Positions 28,146 to 35,858 of a stretch of 64,000 bases of DNA are shown in pieces. The stretch lies in assembly GCF_022180385.2 (NCBI RefSeq), contig NZ_BQME02000002.1:1736001-1800000 (forward strand), written 5' to 3'. Numbering within the stretch: position 1 is the first letter of the stretch; each line of letters starts with the position of its first letter. The position numbers and the translations under genes are program-made. The stretch is from Paenibacillus sp. L3-i20. Lineage in GTDB: Bacteria > Bacillota > Bacilli > Paenibacillales > Paenibacillaceae. Below the pieces are notes generated by a model that worked only from the letters and a program-made list of their open reading frames with translations, made no database searches and had not been told where the DNA came from.

Positions 28146-28691
28146 TTATTCAGGTTTCCATTCGTTAACTTCTTCAGACATTTGATGTCCACAAGATTTG
28201 CATGTGCGAGTTTCAGGATTGGAATTAAAGCTATGGATGGCTGCTTTTACTTGCGTTTCAATATCTACTAGCTGAACACTTACACGGTGCATCTCGCTAT
28301 TGCAGCTTTCGCAGAACCATACGAAATCTTCTAACTCGCCAAGATCGCGCTTACGCTCAATAACTATTCCGAATGTATCTGCTACGCGGTGAGGTGAATG
28401 AGGTACCATTGCTGGCAACATAAATACTTCGCCTTCATTAACTGTTACTACTTTGCGCTCGCCAGTTTCAGTAATACATTCTACATAACAAGAACCTTTT
28501 ACTTGATAGAAGAACTCATCAGAAGGATCGATGTGGAAATCTCTGCGTCTGTTCGGTCCGCCAAGAACCATTGCGATAAATTCGGAATCTTCCCAAATCA
28601 CTTTATTGTTAACCGGAGGCTTAAGCTGTTCCTTGTTTTCTTCGATCCAGCCCAAAAGATTAAACGCAGTTAATGATTTCGCAGTTGCCAT
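28146..28691 (-). CDS. nbaC: 3-hydroxyanthranilate 3,4-dioxygenase
   Basis: A 181-aa cupin dioxygenase that opens 3-hydroxyanthranilate to 2-amino-3-carboxymuconate semialdehyde. The Fe(II) ligands are His53, Glu59 and His98, in RRRDFHIDPSDEFFYQ and MVPHSPHR; the RRR stretch includes the substrate-binding Arg. The bacterial second metal site is present as C127-x2-C130 and C164-x2-C167 (rubredoxin-like). It is the first gene of a seven-gene minus-strand operon running to 22610, directly behind an operator-bearing promoter. GTGAGGGTGAGGG precedes the ATG. Confidence 0.94.
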   Translation of the reverse strand: MATAKSLTAFNLLGWIEENKEQLKPPVNNKVIWEDSEFIAMVLGGPNRRRDFHIDPSDEFFYQVKGSCYVECITETGERKVVTVNEGEVFMLPAMVPHSPHRVADTFGIVIERKRDLGELEDFVWFCESCNSEMHRVSVQLVDIETQVKAAIHSFNSNPETRTCKSCGHQMSEEVNEWKPE

Positions 28692-28724
28692 AATAAACCC
28701 TCACCCTCACCTATTTTTTGGTTA

Positions 28725-28739
28725 ATCAAACGCTTTCAT
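28725..28739. promoter_or_regulatory. cre-like site at the dioxygenase-operon transcription start
   Basis: On the minus strand ATGAAAGCGTTTGAT carries the TGAAAGCGTTT core of cre but lacks the final CA. It overlaps the expected +1 region (the -10 ends at 28746), a position where CcpA would block initiation. Confidence 0.35.
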
Positions 28740-28745
28740 AAACTC

Positions 28746-28779
28746 ACTATATGATAATATTGACACAGTGTCAATATTA
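28746..28779 (-). promoter_or_regulatory. Dioxygenase-operon promoter with 25-bp perfect palindromic operator
   Basis: On the minus strand the -35 TTGACA (28769-28774), 17 nt and the -10 TATAGT (28746-28751) form the promoter. The palindrome is perfect over 28755-28779, centred at 28767, with core TGACAC-A-GTGTCA (28761-28773). A half-site-like TTGAC...GTC lies further upstream at 28784-28795. This is the best match to the island-wide operator. Confidence 0.8.
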
Positions 28780-28930
28780 ATATTGACGATAAGTCGGTTT
28801 TATCTAAAGTTCACTGCAATGGGCAAAAAACCGCAGCGTCCCTTAAGGGGCTACTACGGTTTTTCTCCATCCAGACTGCTTATTTGTTAGTCAAAAGAAT
28901 CATTTTTTTCACTTATTTCAAAACATCTTA

Positions 28931-31027
28931 TTAGCTACTCACAACAACAGCTTTTTCTACTTGATTCCATGCTGCTTTTGCCCCGCTTGCTTGTTCAACA
29001 AATGATAGAGGAATAAAGGTTGTTCCACCCTGTTTTACAGGAGGAAGATCAAATGTCTGCTTCGTGCCGTTAATGGTAACTTCCTTATTCCCAATTTGAA
29101 GCTGAATTATTGCTCCGTCTTTTACTGCTGCAACAGAGCTAGTGGCTTGATCCCATTTAATTTCATAGCCCAACTTTTCAAAAATAGCACGGAACGGCAC
29201 ATGCGTAACACCATCTTTGAAAAACGGCTGCGCATTAGTTGCCAGCTCTTTCTCGAAATCATTGATCTGAAGACTTGCATTAGGAAGTGTTCTAATTGGC
29301 TCGCCTAATAGCGGTGTGGAAAGTGCATACATGCCGTGACCTGAGAATACCCAAATCAAATTGCGATCCCACTCTACGAACGTACCATGTACAGGATCGG
29401 ATTGATCGGACATATACGTTTTACCGTCATCACCAGTAAGTTCACCAGCCATCTTCGGAACGAAGTATGCAGCAATTGTTGGTTTCATTGGATCTTTCAA
29501 ATCAAACATTTGGACACCAGCATTGTAAAATGCATACGGCATATACTGTTGACTTGGCTCGCCCGGTTGCACTTCAGCATAGCCTGTACGTTTTGGCCCG
29601 AAGCTGCCGCGACGTTGACAGAAGTCCGTGAACGGAGCATCTTTTGGCGCTTCCGGACGTGGCATTACTGTTGCAATCTTAGGTTTAAGCGGATCTCTAA
29701 CATCAATCGCATAAATTTCTTTGTACGGCTCATGGCAATCTTCACTTAATGGATAACCACTGTAATAAACCATACCTGTCGTTTCAACTTTACTTACGTC
29801 GATGTTATCGCCTTCCGTACCAGCAAAGCTCATCGGCATTTCCAGATGAGATACAGTCTTCATGTTAGCCGGATCGGTAATATCAACGATGTAGAAGCCG
29901 AAGCCGCCCATCGCTGCATATCCGTATTTACCGCCTTCTTCAACTGGTTTAGGAATAAACAGCGGCATTCTGGAACCCATCCAGCTCGTTTTGTTACCCG
30001 AACGCGGATTTTTATTGTATTCGGCTTCTTCGCCAACTTTCTGACCTGGTGCAGACCATACGGAAAGTTTTTTAGGTTTAGTCGGGTCGGAGATGTCGTA
30101 TGCAATATGTGCGCCGGAGTATAAGTATGTTTTGTACTCTGTGTTTGCATAGCTGTCATCTGGAGCACCAGCTACAAATAAGTACTTGCCGCCATCGTAA
30201 ACTGGAATATCTTGGCATCCTGAACCTTGTTGTTTCTTGTCTTTGGAGTATACGCTGGAATCGAGCGGCGTTTCGGAAAGTACTTTCCAGTCCGTCCAGT
30301 TCGGGCCGTTTACTTCATAAATACGGAAGCCACGTAGCATTTGGAAATCACGGATTGCTGTTACTTCATCAGGATTAGTATATTTATTCGTAATTTTGCC
30401 GTAGCGTGGTACTTCGTAACATTGAACGGCAATGTTTTTGTCTAGCTCAGCGTTGTATTTCACATTAAATGGACCAAACTGATGTTCACCAGCTTTTTTG
30501 TCGATCCACTTCGTCGAAATATGTTTTACATCTTTAACATCTGTAATGTCGAACAAGTTGTACTGGTTTGTCTCATAATCGTACATATAACGACGACCAT
30601 CTAGATCAAACGAGGTTTGCCAGCTATGGCCGTAGCCAGCTACAAACGGATAGAAAGCTTCTACCTTCATATTTTTAATATATTGGTTCATATCTAGATA
30701 CGGCAAGCTTCCATCGAATGGCTGTGGTCCTTCATTTTCTGGCATGACAGACGGATGTGTGAATACACCTGTTTCTTTATTGTAGCCCCAGCTACTCGGA
30801 TCTGGTTCAGCAGGCTCGCCCGGAAGCCTCTTGTGATCTTCATCAACTGGGTACGGTTCGCCTGCATTTGGAGCATTGACATTAACTCCAGTGCGCGGAG
30901 CTTCAAAGGTGCCGGAACTTGTTTTGTCTGCAGCAGTAACAGGTAAAATTGGTGCTAGGAACGAGCCTAATACGACTGCCCCGACGAGAACACCAGAAAC
31001 AATGCGTTGTCCTACAGTTTTTTCCAT
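28931..31027 (-). CDS. Secreted LVIVD-repeat beta-propeller protein with C-terminal copper-amine-oxidase-N-like domain
   Basis: A 698-aa exported protein. The signal peptide covers residues ~8-33 (VSGVLVGAVVLGSFLAPILP). A ~530-residue beta-propeller follows with LVIVD-type blades (YNLFDITDVKDVKH, HIAYDISDPTKPKKLSVW, FYIVDITDPANMKTV, IYAIDVRDPLKPKIA, VQMFDLKDPMKPTIA). The last ~110 residues form the copper amine oxidase N-terminal-like domain common in Paenibacillus surface proteins (HVPFRAIFEKLGYEIKWD, TTFIPLSFVEQASGAKAAWN). No enzymatic residues were recognised. It has its own operator-bearing promoter, so it belongs to the kynurenine regulon. Its role (substrate capture, surface scaffold or extracellular enzyme) is unknown. 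Confidence 0.85.
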   Translation of the reverse strand: MEKTVGQRIVSGVLVGAVVLGSFLAPILPVTAADKTSSGTFEAPRTGVNVNAPNAGEPYPVDEDHKRLPGEPAEPDPSSWGYNKETGVFTHPSVMPENEGPQPFDGSLPYLDMNQYIKNMKVEAFYPFVAGYGHSWQTSFDLDGRRYMYDYETNQYNLFDITDVKDVKHISTKWIDKKAGEHQFGPFNVKYNAELDKNIAVQCYEVPRYGKITNKYTNPDEVTAIRDFQMLRGFRIYEVNGPNWTDWKVLSETPLDSSVYSKDKKQQGSGCQDIPVYDGGKYLFVAGAPDDSYANTEYKTYLYSGAHIAYDISDPTKPKKLSVWSAPGQKVGEEAEYNKNPRSGNKTSWMGSRMPLFIPKPVEEGGKYGYAAMGGFGFYIVDITDPANMKTVSHLEMPMSFAGTEGDNIDVSKVETTGMVYYSGYPLSEDCHEPYKEIYAIDVRDPLKPKIATVMPRPEAPKDAPFTDFCQRRGSFGPKRTGYAEVQPGEPSQQYMPYAFYNAGVQMFDLKDPMKPTIAAYFVPKMAGELTGDDGKTYMSDQSDPVHGTFVEWDRNLIWVFSGHGMYALSTPLLGEPIRTLPNASLQINDFEKELATNAQPFFKDGVTHVPFRAIFEKLGYEIKWDQATSSVAAVKDGAIIQLQIGNKEVTINGTKQTFDLPPVKQGGTTFIPLSFVEQASGAKAAWNQVEKAVVVSS

Positions 31028-31065
31028 CGATTCATAACCTCCATGTAGTAAGTATTAAATCAATT

Positions 31066-31081
31066 TTGCAACCGTTTACAA
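31066..31081. promoter_or_regulatory. cre-like site in the leader of the LVIVD gene
   Basis: TTGCAACCGTTTACAA matches WTGNAARCGNWWWCA at all but one position on either strand. It lies in the transcribed leader between the promoter (31141) and the start codon, where CcpA could act as a roadblock. Confidence 0.5.
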
Positions 31082-31140
31082 AAGTAGACCGCCCCGGCAA
31101 CCTCCTTCATCTTCAAAGGTATAATTCCAGAATCAACCTA

Positions 31141-31169
31141 ACAATATAATTATTATGACATGATGTCAA
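31141..31169 (-). promoter_or_regulatory. LVIVD-gene promoter with palindromic operator
   Basis: On the minus strand the -35 TTGACA (31164-31169), 17 nt and the -10 TATTGT (31141-31146) are present. The perfect repeat TGACAT-G-ATGTCA (31156-31168) overlaps the -35. A weaker copy, TGACACAATGTCG, lies ~110 bp upstream at 31265-31277. Confidence 0.75.
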
Positions 31170-31294
31170 TATAATATTTTTCTTGTAAAGACACGTTTCA
31201 TATGCGTCTTTAAGCACTTGAACAAACAAATGTAACTTGAAAGATAGAAATCCACGCCACATTTTGACACAATGTCGATATTCTCGCATTTGGC

Positions 31295-31490
31295 TAACGA
31301 ACCCAGGAGTTCTTATTTGCGCAAAAAGTATCACTTTTAATTTGTAACGAACTCCAGAAGCCTTATTCCGTTAAAAACTAGTTAGTTTCAGCTCCAAATG
31401 GAGCAATAGCGTTGCTGAGGTTCGTTAGCGCACAAAAAGTATGTTTTTCAGCAGGATAAGGTACATACGATTCGTTAGAGCAATTTCGAT
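31295..31490. repeat. Degenerate interspersed repeats (AACGAAC...CTTATT...AAAA)
   Basis: TAACGAACCCAGGAGTTCTT (31295 on) and TAACGAACTCCAGAAGCCTT (31345 on) share a ~35-nt pattern. Partial reverse-oriented versions (GGTTCGTTAGCGCACAAAAA, GATTCGTTAGAGCAA) occur at 31419-31485. The stretch is non-coding and lies between the LVIVD promoter and the ABC-transporter terminator. Confidence 0.4.
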
Positions 31491-31502
31491 GCAGACAATA
31501 GC

Positions 31503-31535
31503 AAAAAAGACTGCCACTTCATGCATACGGCAGCC
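31503..31535 (-). terminator. Terminator of the ACMSD-ABC transporter operon
   Basis: On the minus strand GGCTGCC pairs with GGCAGTC (one G-U), followed by TTTTTT. It lies beyond the tandem repeat. Confidence 0.7.
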
Positions 31536-31553
31536 TGATGATAGATGACGTGC

Positions 31554-31686
31554 AACTCATGAACTTGCACAGCCAAACAACTTTACAATCTACGAGCAAA
31601 CTCACGAACTTGCACAGCCAAACGTCTTTCTAATCTACGAGCAACTCATGAACTTATACAGCCAAACGTCTTTCCAATCTACGAGC
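31554..31686 (-). repeat. Three tandem copies (44-45 bp) of the permease 3' end
   Basis: Units at 31643-31686, 31598-31642 and 31554-31597. The first covers the last 11 codons and stop of the permease gene (GCTCGTAGATTGGAAAGACG...). The next two lie past the stop and have CAAG where copy 1 has the stop TAAG. This looks like a tandem duplication of a gene tail into its own 3' UTR. Confidence 0.8.
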
Positions 31687-32307
31687 GAACATGGAGAGAG
31701 TAAAATTAACGATGAAGTACATGAAGGTAACTAGCAATAACATCGGTACAACAAACTTAACATCGTTATTGTAAATAACTTGAGCAGCTCGCATCATCTC
31801 TGGAAGCATAATAACGATCGCAAGCGAGGAACCTTTCATGATGGATGTAAATTCACTCACAATTGCTGGGATCATACGTTTTAAACCTTGCGGGAGTACA
31901 ATATGCCAAAGGGTTTGTACATAATTTAAACCCGATGCTCTTGCAGCTTCGATCTGCCCTTTGTTGATTGAAATTAGTCCGCTTCTTACAATCTCGCACA
32001 ACATAGCTGAGGCATAAATCGTAAGTCCAACAACAGATGATGCAAATACACTTAATTTAATGCCAACTTCAGGGAGCGCAAAGTAAATGAAGAAAAACAC
32101 GAGTAATAACGGAATGTTACGAATTAAGCCCACATAAATGGCGAACATTTTATCGAGGACGGGCACCTTCGCATACCTGGTTACTCCCATAACCGTACCC
32201 ACTAGGAAAGCAAATACGATGGAGAGGATAGATACTTCAATAGTGACAAGAAATCCTTTAAGTAGATACAAAAGATTATTACTGGAATAAGCACCTATGA
32301 AATCCAT
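31654..32307 (-). CDS. Amino-acid-type ABC transporter permease (second subunit)
   Basis: A 217-aa HisM/GlnP-type inner-membrane subunit with about five membrane segments. It carries the EAA loop that contacts the ATPase (GLISINKGQIEAARASGLNYVQTLWHIVLPQGLKRMIPAI). It is paired with the similar permease 14 nt upstream. Together with the binding protein and ATPase they form a polar-amino-acid importer, probably for kynurenine, 3-hydroxykynurenine or a related aromatic amino acid, as inferred from operon context. The 3' end of the gene is tandemly duplicated downstream. Confidence 0.88.
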   Translation of the reverse strand: MDFIGAYSSNNLLYLLKGFLVTIEVSILSIVFAFLVGTVMGVTRYAKVPVLDKMFAIYVGLIRNIPLLLVFFFIYFALPEVGIKLSVFASSVVGLTIYASAMLCEIVRSGLISINKGQIEAARASGLNYVQTLWHIVLPQGLKRMIPAIVSEFTSIMKGSSLAIVIMLPEMMRAAQVIYNNDVKFVVPMLLLVTFMYFIVNFTLSMFARRLERRLAV

Positions 32308-32321
32308 GACAACTCTCCCTT

Positions 32322-32975
32322 CTAATTACTTGCAGAAAATTTGCGCTCTAGATAGCTAATGAAGAAACTGAGAGGAAGCGTAAGTATTAGATAGAATAGA
32401 GCTACAAAAATATAAACATCAAACACAACTGCCGTTTTAGAAGAAATAATGTCAGCATAATACATCAAATCTTTGCCGGATATTGATCCAAGAATGGCCG
32501 AACCCATCACCAGGTTCAGAAACTGGCTGCCCAAAGGCGGAATGACAACTTTAATGGCTTGTGGCAAAATAATATACCTCATCGTTTGAATGTACGTTAG
32601 TCCGGATGCACGACCTGCCTCCACTTGCCCCTGACTTATCGATTGAATACCTGCACGAATCGCCTCTGCAATATACGCACCTGAATACACCGCTAAACCA
32701 AAAACTCCGCTAACAAAAGCGTCTAACTGAATTCCCATCGCACCTAAGCCAAAATAGAAAAAGAAGATTTGAATAATTAATGGGGTATTTTGAATGACCT
32801 CCGTATAGACGGTTGCCAAAGCTTTCACAATCTTGATTGGAGATATCTTCATAACAGCAACTATAATACCAATAACAATACTAAGAAGCAGCGCAAGCAG
32901 ACTGACTTGAACGGTTGTTGTAAGTCCAGCCAAAAATTGTTCCTTATGTTTGATTAAAATAGAAAAATCCAACAT
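32322..32975 (-). CDS. Amino-acid-type ABC transporter permease (first subunit)
   Basis: A 217-aa HisQ/GlnP-type permease with a hydrophobic N-terminal half and the EAA motif (AGIQSISQGQVEAGRASGLTYIQTMRYIILPQAIKVVIPPLGSQF in pieces). It is a paralogue of the permease at 31654 and likely forms a heterodimer with it. The operon order is ACMSD, ATPase, binding protein, this permease, second permease. Confidence 0.88.
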   Translation of the reverse strand: MLDFSILIKHKEQFLAGLTTTVQVSLLALLLSIVIGIIVAVMKISPIKIVKALATVYTEVIQNTPLIIQIFFFYFGLGAMGIQLDAFVSGVFGLAVYSGAYIAEAIRAGIQSISQGQVEAGRASGLTYIQTMRYIILPQAIKVVIPPLGSQFLNLVMGSAILGSISGKDLMYYADIISSKTAVVFDVYIFVALFYLILTLPLSFFISYLERKFSASN

Positions 32976-33051
32976 CGATCTCAGTCCTCTCCGCTTCTAG
33001 ATGCTTATGGAGAAAGAGGAATGAATGAACGCATTCATTCCTCTACATTCA

Positions 33052-33855
33052 TCATTCAGGTTTTTGCTTCAACCATTTTTCATAAATGGTTGCATACTCG
33101 CCGCTATCTTTAAGTTTCTTTAGTGCAGCGTTTACAGCATCAAGCATTTCTTTGTCGCCTTTTCTAACTGCGATTCCCCAAGGCTGATCTTCAATAACGC
33201 CGCCTACTAGCTTGTAGCCAGGGTTTTCTAGTGAAAGTCCCATTAAAATAGCATTGTCAGTCGTTAGAACATCGCCTTTGCCTGTGCTAAGTGCAGTGAA
33301 AGCTTCACCCAGATTTTCGTATTCGGATACATCAGCTTCTGGTGCTTTTTGTTTGATGATTTCTCCGTCTCTTGTACCTTTAACCGCTATTACTTTTTTA
33401 CCTTTAAGATCCGCTATACCTGTAATTGTGGAGTTTTCTGCAACTAGAAGGGATTGACCTGCGCTAAAATATGGATCAGAGAAATCAACTTCAAGTTTTC
33501 TCTCTTCGGTAATCGTCATCGTTCTAACGATAATATCGATTTCTCCATTTTGCAGCATCGGAATTCTTGTTTTTCCGTTGACTTCTTTGTATTCAATTTT
33601 ATCGTCAGCGCCTGTGATGTCTTTTACGATAGCTGCTGCGATATCTAAGTCAAACCCTTTTGTTTTACTGTCCGCAGTGTCGATGTAACCAAATGGGAAT
33701 GCATCAGCACCAACACCTACTACAATTTTTTTCATGTCTTTTGGAGCTGTTGCCGAGCCAGATGCAGGTGCGTTGTCTTTACCACAACCAGTTACGCTTA
33801 GAGCCAACATTGCTGCAATTACTGTGAATCCCAACTTTTTGTGCCAATTCTTCAT
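33052..33855 (-). CDS. Amino-acid ABC transporter substrate-binding lipoprotein
   Basis: A 267-aa SBP_bac_3 protein. The lipoprotein signal has lipobox LSVTGC (Cys near residue 24). It then shows the periplasmic-binding type II fold with KGFDLDIAAAIVKDI, EIDIIVRTMTITEERK, VIAVKGTRDGEII and WGIAVRKGD. Relatives usually read IDxxxAxxTITPER; here Arg stands at the pocket position before TMTIT, and GTRDGE replaces the usual GTT, so ligand preference may differ from common Gln/Arg/Cys binders. Kynurenine-type ligands are inferred from context. Confidence 0.88.
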   Translation of the reverse strand: MKNWHKKLGFTVIAAMLALSVTGCGKDNAPASGSATAPKDMKKIVVGVGADAFPFGYIDTADSKTKGFDLDIAAAIVKDITGADDKIEYKEVNGKTRIPMLQNGEIDIIVRTMTITEERKLEVDFSDPYFSAGQSLLVAENSTITGIADLKGKKVIAVKGTRDGEIIKQKAPEADVSEYENLGEAFTALSTGKGDVLTTDNAILMGLSLENPGYKLVGGVIEDQPWGIAVRKGDKEMLDAVNAALKKLKDSGEYATIYEKWLKQKPE

Positions 33856-33881
33856 ACGTAAATCCCCCTCATTAGCATCTA

Positions 33882-34610
33882 TTAATGAACCAGAATTCGA
33901 CTAAGGAACAGTCTTGCTCTGTCTTCACTCGGATTAGAAAAGAATTTCTCTGGCGTTCCTTCTTCGACGATTTGACCTTGGTCCATAAAGATAACGCGAT
34001 CGGCTACTTCACGAGCGAAGCCCATTTCATGAGTAACAACAACCATCGTCATCCCTTCTCTTGTCAGCGCTTTCATAACATCCAAAACTTCTCCTACTAC
34101 TTCGGGGTCTAACGCAGAGGTCGGCTCATCAAACAACATAACTTTAGGTTTCATAGCAAGCCCGCGTGCTATCGCTACACGTTGTTGCTGTCCACCAGAT
34201 AAGTTTGACGGATAAGCGTTAGCTTTTTCTGGGATGCCTACCTTTTCAAGATAATAATTTGCAAGTTTCTCAGCTTCAGGCTTGGACACTTTTCTTACCT
34301 TCATAGGGGCAAGTGTGATATTTTGCATAACAGACTTATGGGGATATAGGTTAAAATGTTGAAATACCATTCCAATCTCTTGCCGCATCACATTAATATC
34401 CGTATTTTTGTCCGTAACTGTATGACCATTCACAACCAGCTCGCCAGAAGTAACTTGTTCAAGCTTGTTAATGCAACGGAGCAATGTACTTTTCCCTGAA
34501 CCTGACGGTCCAATAATAACGACTACTTCACCTGCTTCAATCGTAAGATCGATATCTTTGAGAACATGATTCGAACCGTAATGTTTATTTATTTTTCGAA
34601 ATTGAATCAC
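33882..34610 (-). CDS. Amino-acid ABC transporter ATP-binding protein
   Basis: A 242-aa GlnQ/HisP-type ATPase: Walker A GPSGSGKST, signature LSGGQQQR, Walker B VMLFDEPTSALD, switch His in VVTHEMGFAREVADRV. I chose the GTG at 34610 (VIQFRKINKHYG) after GGGGGAA. The frame continues to 34676 but that part lies inside the ACMSD gene. It overlaps the ACMSD stop by 26 nt, so the importer is tied translationally to the decarboxylase. Confidence 0.92.
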   Translation of the reverse strand: MIQFRKINKHYGSNHVLKDIDLTIEAGEVVVIIGPSGSGKSTLLRCINKLEQVTSGELVVNGHTVTDKNTDINVMRQEIGMVFQHFNLYPHKSVMQNITLAPMKVRKVSKPEAEKLANYYLEKVGIPEKANAYPSNLSGGQQQRVAIARGLAMKPKVMLFDEPTSALDPEVVGEVLDVMKALTREGMTMVVVTHEMGFAREVADRVIFMDQGQIVEEGTPEKFFSNPSEDRARLFLSRILVH

Positions 34611-35607
34611 ATGTAGTTCCCCCAATACGGAAAAATTTCGCTGCATTCCCGCCAAAGAGAGCGGCTTTCTGTTCATTTGTTAGGTTCAATGCTGATTCAA
34701 TGACATTTCCCGGTGGTACTTCTCGAAGCAGGAACGGATAATCGGAGCCCATCATAATTTGCTCGTGACCGAATCGATCGATCATAAACTGCAAGTTCAG
34801 CGGATCAAATACTAGGGAATCGTAATACATCTTTTTTGCGTAGTAGCTTGGTGGATGAGTTGTTAATCGTAGATGCGGCCACACTTCCCAGCCTTTATCC
34901 AGTCTCGGCAATATGTAAGGAAACGATCCTCCCCCATGTGCGAAACACACTTTTAAGTTCGGGAATCTTTCCATAAGTCCACTCCATGCAAAAGTAGCTG
35001 CTGCCAATGCTGTTTCACTTGGCATACCAACTGTATACATAAAGTTGTGGCGGGGCGTCCGATCTTTCCCTAACGTTTCCCAAGGATGAATGAAAATCGG
35101 AACATTCCACTCCTCAGCCATTTTGAAAAACGCAATGAACGAAGGATCATCCAAATTTTTACCATTGATATTGGAACCGATTTCAATTCCATTTAAGCCT
35201 AGTTCATGCATACACCGATCCATTTCCCGAATAGCTGTATCGCTATCCTGCATGGGAACGCTTCCAATTCCAGCAAAGCGTGAAGGATTAGCCGCAACTG
35301 TAGCAGCAATAAAATTATTTTGTATATGTGCCATTTCTAAAGCTTCTTCTTTTGTAGCCCAATAACAGAAAGTAACTGGGATAGGAGAAAGTACTTGCAT
35401 ATCAACGCCTTCTCGATCCATGTCCTCTATTCTTTTATCCGGACTCCATACCTGGTCTGTTACATCACGGAAAGACTTGCCAGCAACCATAATCGTAGCG
35501 CCACATGTACACGTTCTATTTAGTGTCGGCCAACGCTCTCCTCCATATTTAGAAGAGAAATCCGGCAAGCCCTCAGGAATAATATGTGTATGTGTATCGA
35601 TTCTCAC
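34585..35607 (-). CDS. nbaD: 2-amino-3-carboxymuconate-6-semialdehyde decarboxylase (ACMSD)
   Basis: A 340-aa amidohydrolase-superfamily decarboxylase. Metal and active-site motifs are RIDTHTH at the N-terminus, VPIFIHPWE, VGMPSETALA, CFAHGGGSFPYILPRLD and MMGSDYPF. It converts ACMS to 2-aminomuconate-6-semialdehyde, diverting it from spontaneous quinolinate formation. The start is the GTG at 35607, 8 nt after AAGGAGG. The frame runs on to 35823, but that extension has no family similarity and contains the promoter region. It is the first gene of the transporter operon. Confidence 0.93.
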   Translation of the reverse strand: MRIDTHTHIIPEGLPDFSSKYGGERWPTLNRTCTCGATIMVAGKSFRDVTDQVWSPDKRIEDMDREGVDMQVLSPIPVTFCYWATKEEALEMAHIQNNFIAATVAANPSRFAGIGSVPMQDSDTAIREMDRCMHELGLNGIEIGSNINGKNLDDPSFIAFFKMAEEWNVPIFIHPWETLGKDRTPRHNFMYTVGMPSETALAAATFAWSGLMERFPNLKVCFAHGGGSFPYILPRLDKGWEVWPHLRLTTHPPSYYAKKMYYDSLVFDPLNLQFMIDRFGHEQIMMGSDYPFLLREVPPGNVIESALNLTNEQKAALFGGNAAKFFRIGGTTCDSISKNK

Positions 35608-35673
35608 AAGATGAACCTCCTTATTTAAAGGGATAACTTTCATTATGATAGTGTTATACTCCGATTCGAAAAA

Positions 35674-35686
35674 TGACATATTGTCA
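35674..35686. promoter_or_regulatory. Secondary operator-like site in ACMSD leader
   Basis: TGACATATTGTCA is the island palindrome with a mismatched centre. It lies between the ACMSD promoter and its start codon, where bound repressor could block elongation. Weaker evidence than the -35 sites. Confidence 0.4.
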
Positions 35687-35788
35687 GATTTCCAAAAAAA
35701 GAATACCGTCATTCCAGAAATAAGGTATAATGACAAATGAATCTGTCGAAATGGTTCGTCTGTATTAACTTTATCCTGTATATCTATC

Positions 35789-35817
35789 ATATTATGATGA
35801 TTGTGACACCATGTCAA
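35789..35817 (-). promoter_or_regulatory. ACMSD-transporter operon promoter with operator
   Basis: On the minus strand the -35 TTGACA (35812-35817), 17 nt and the -10 TAATAT (35789-35794) are present. The operator TGACACCATGTCA (35804-35816) has one arm mismatch. It sits 43-55 nt before the divergent TetR start, so it may also serve autoregulation. Confidence 0.7.
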
Positions 35818-35858
35818 TAACAATTGTTTAAATGTGGTGTTGGGGAGGTTGATGTGTA

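Noticed and set aside
31265..31277. TGACACAATGTCG as a sixth promoter operator
   Set aside because: It does not overlap a -35/-10 pair and has an imperfect arm. Kept only as a possible auxiliary site.
35608..35823. 72-residue N-terminal extension of ACMSD
   Set aside because: It has no family similarity, includes the promoter and operator region, and a good SD precedes the GTG at 35607.
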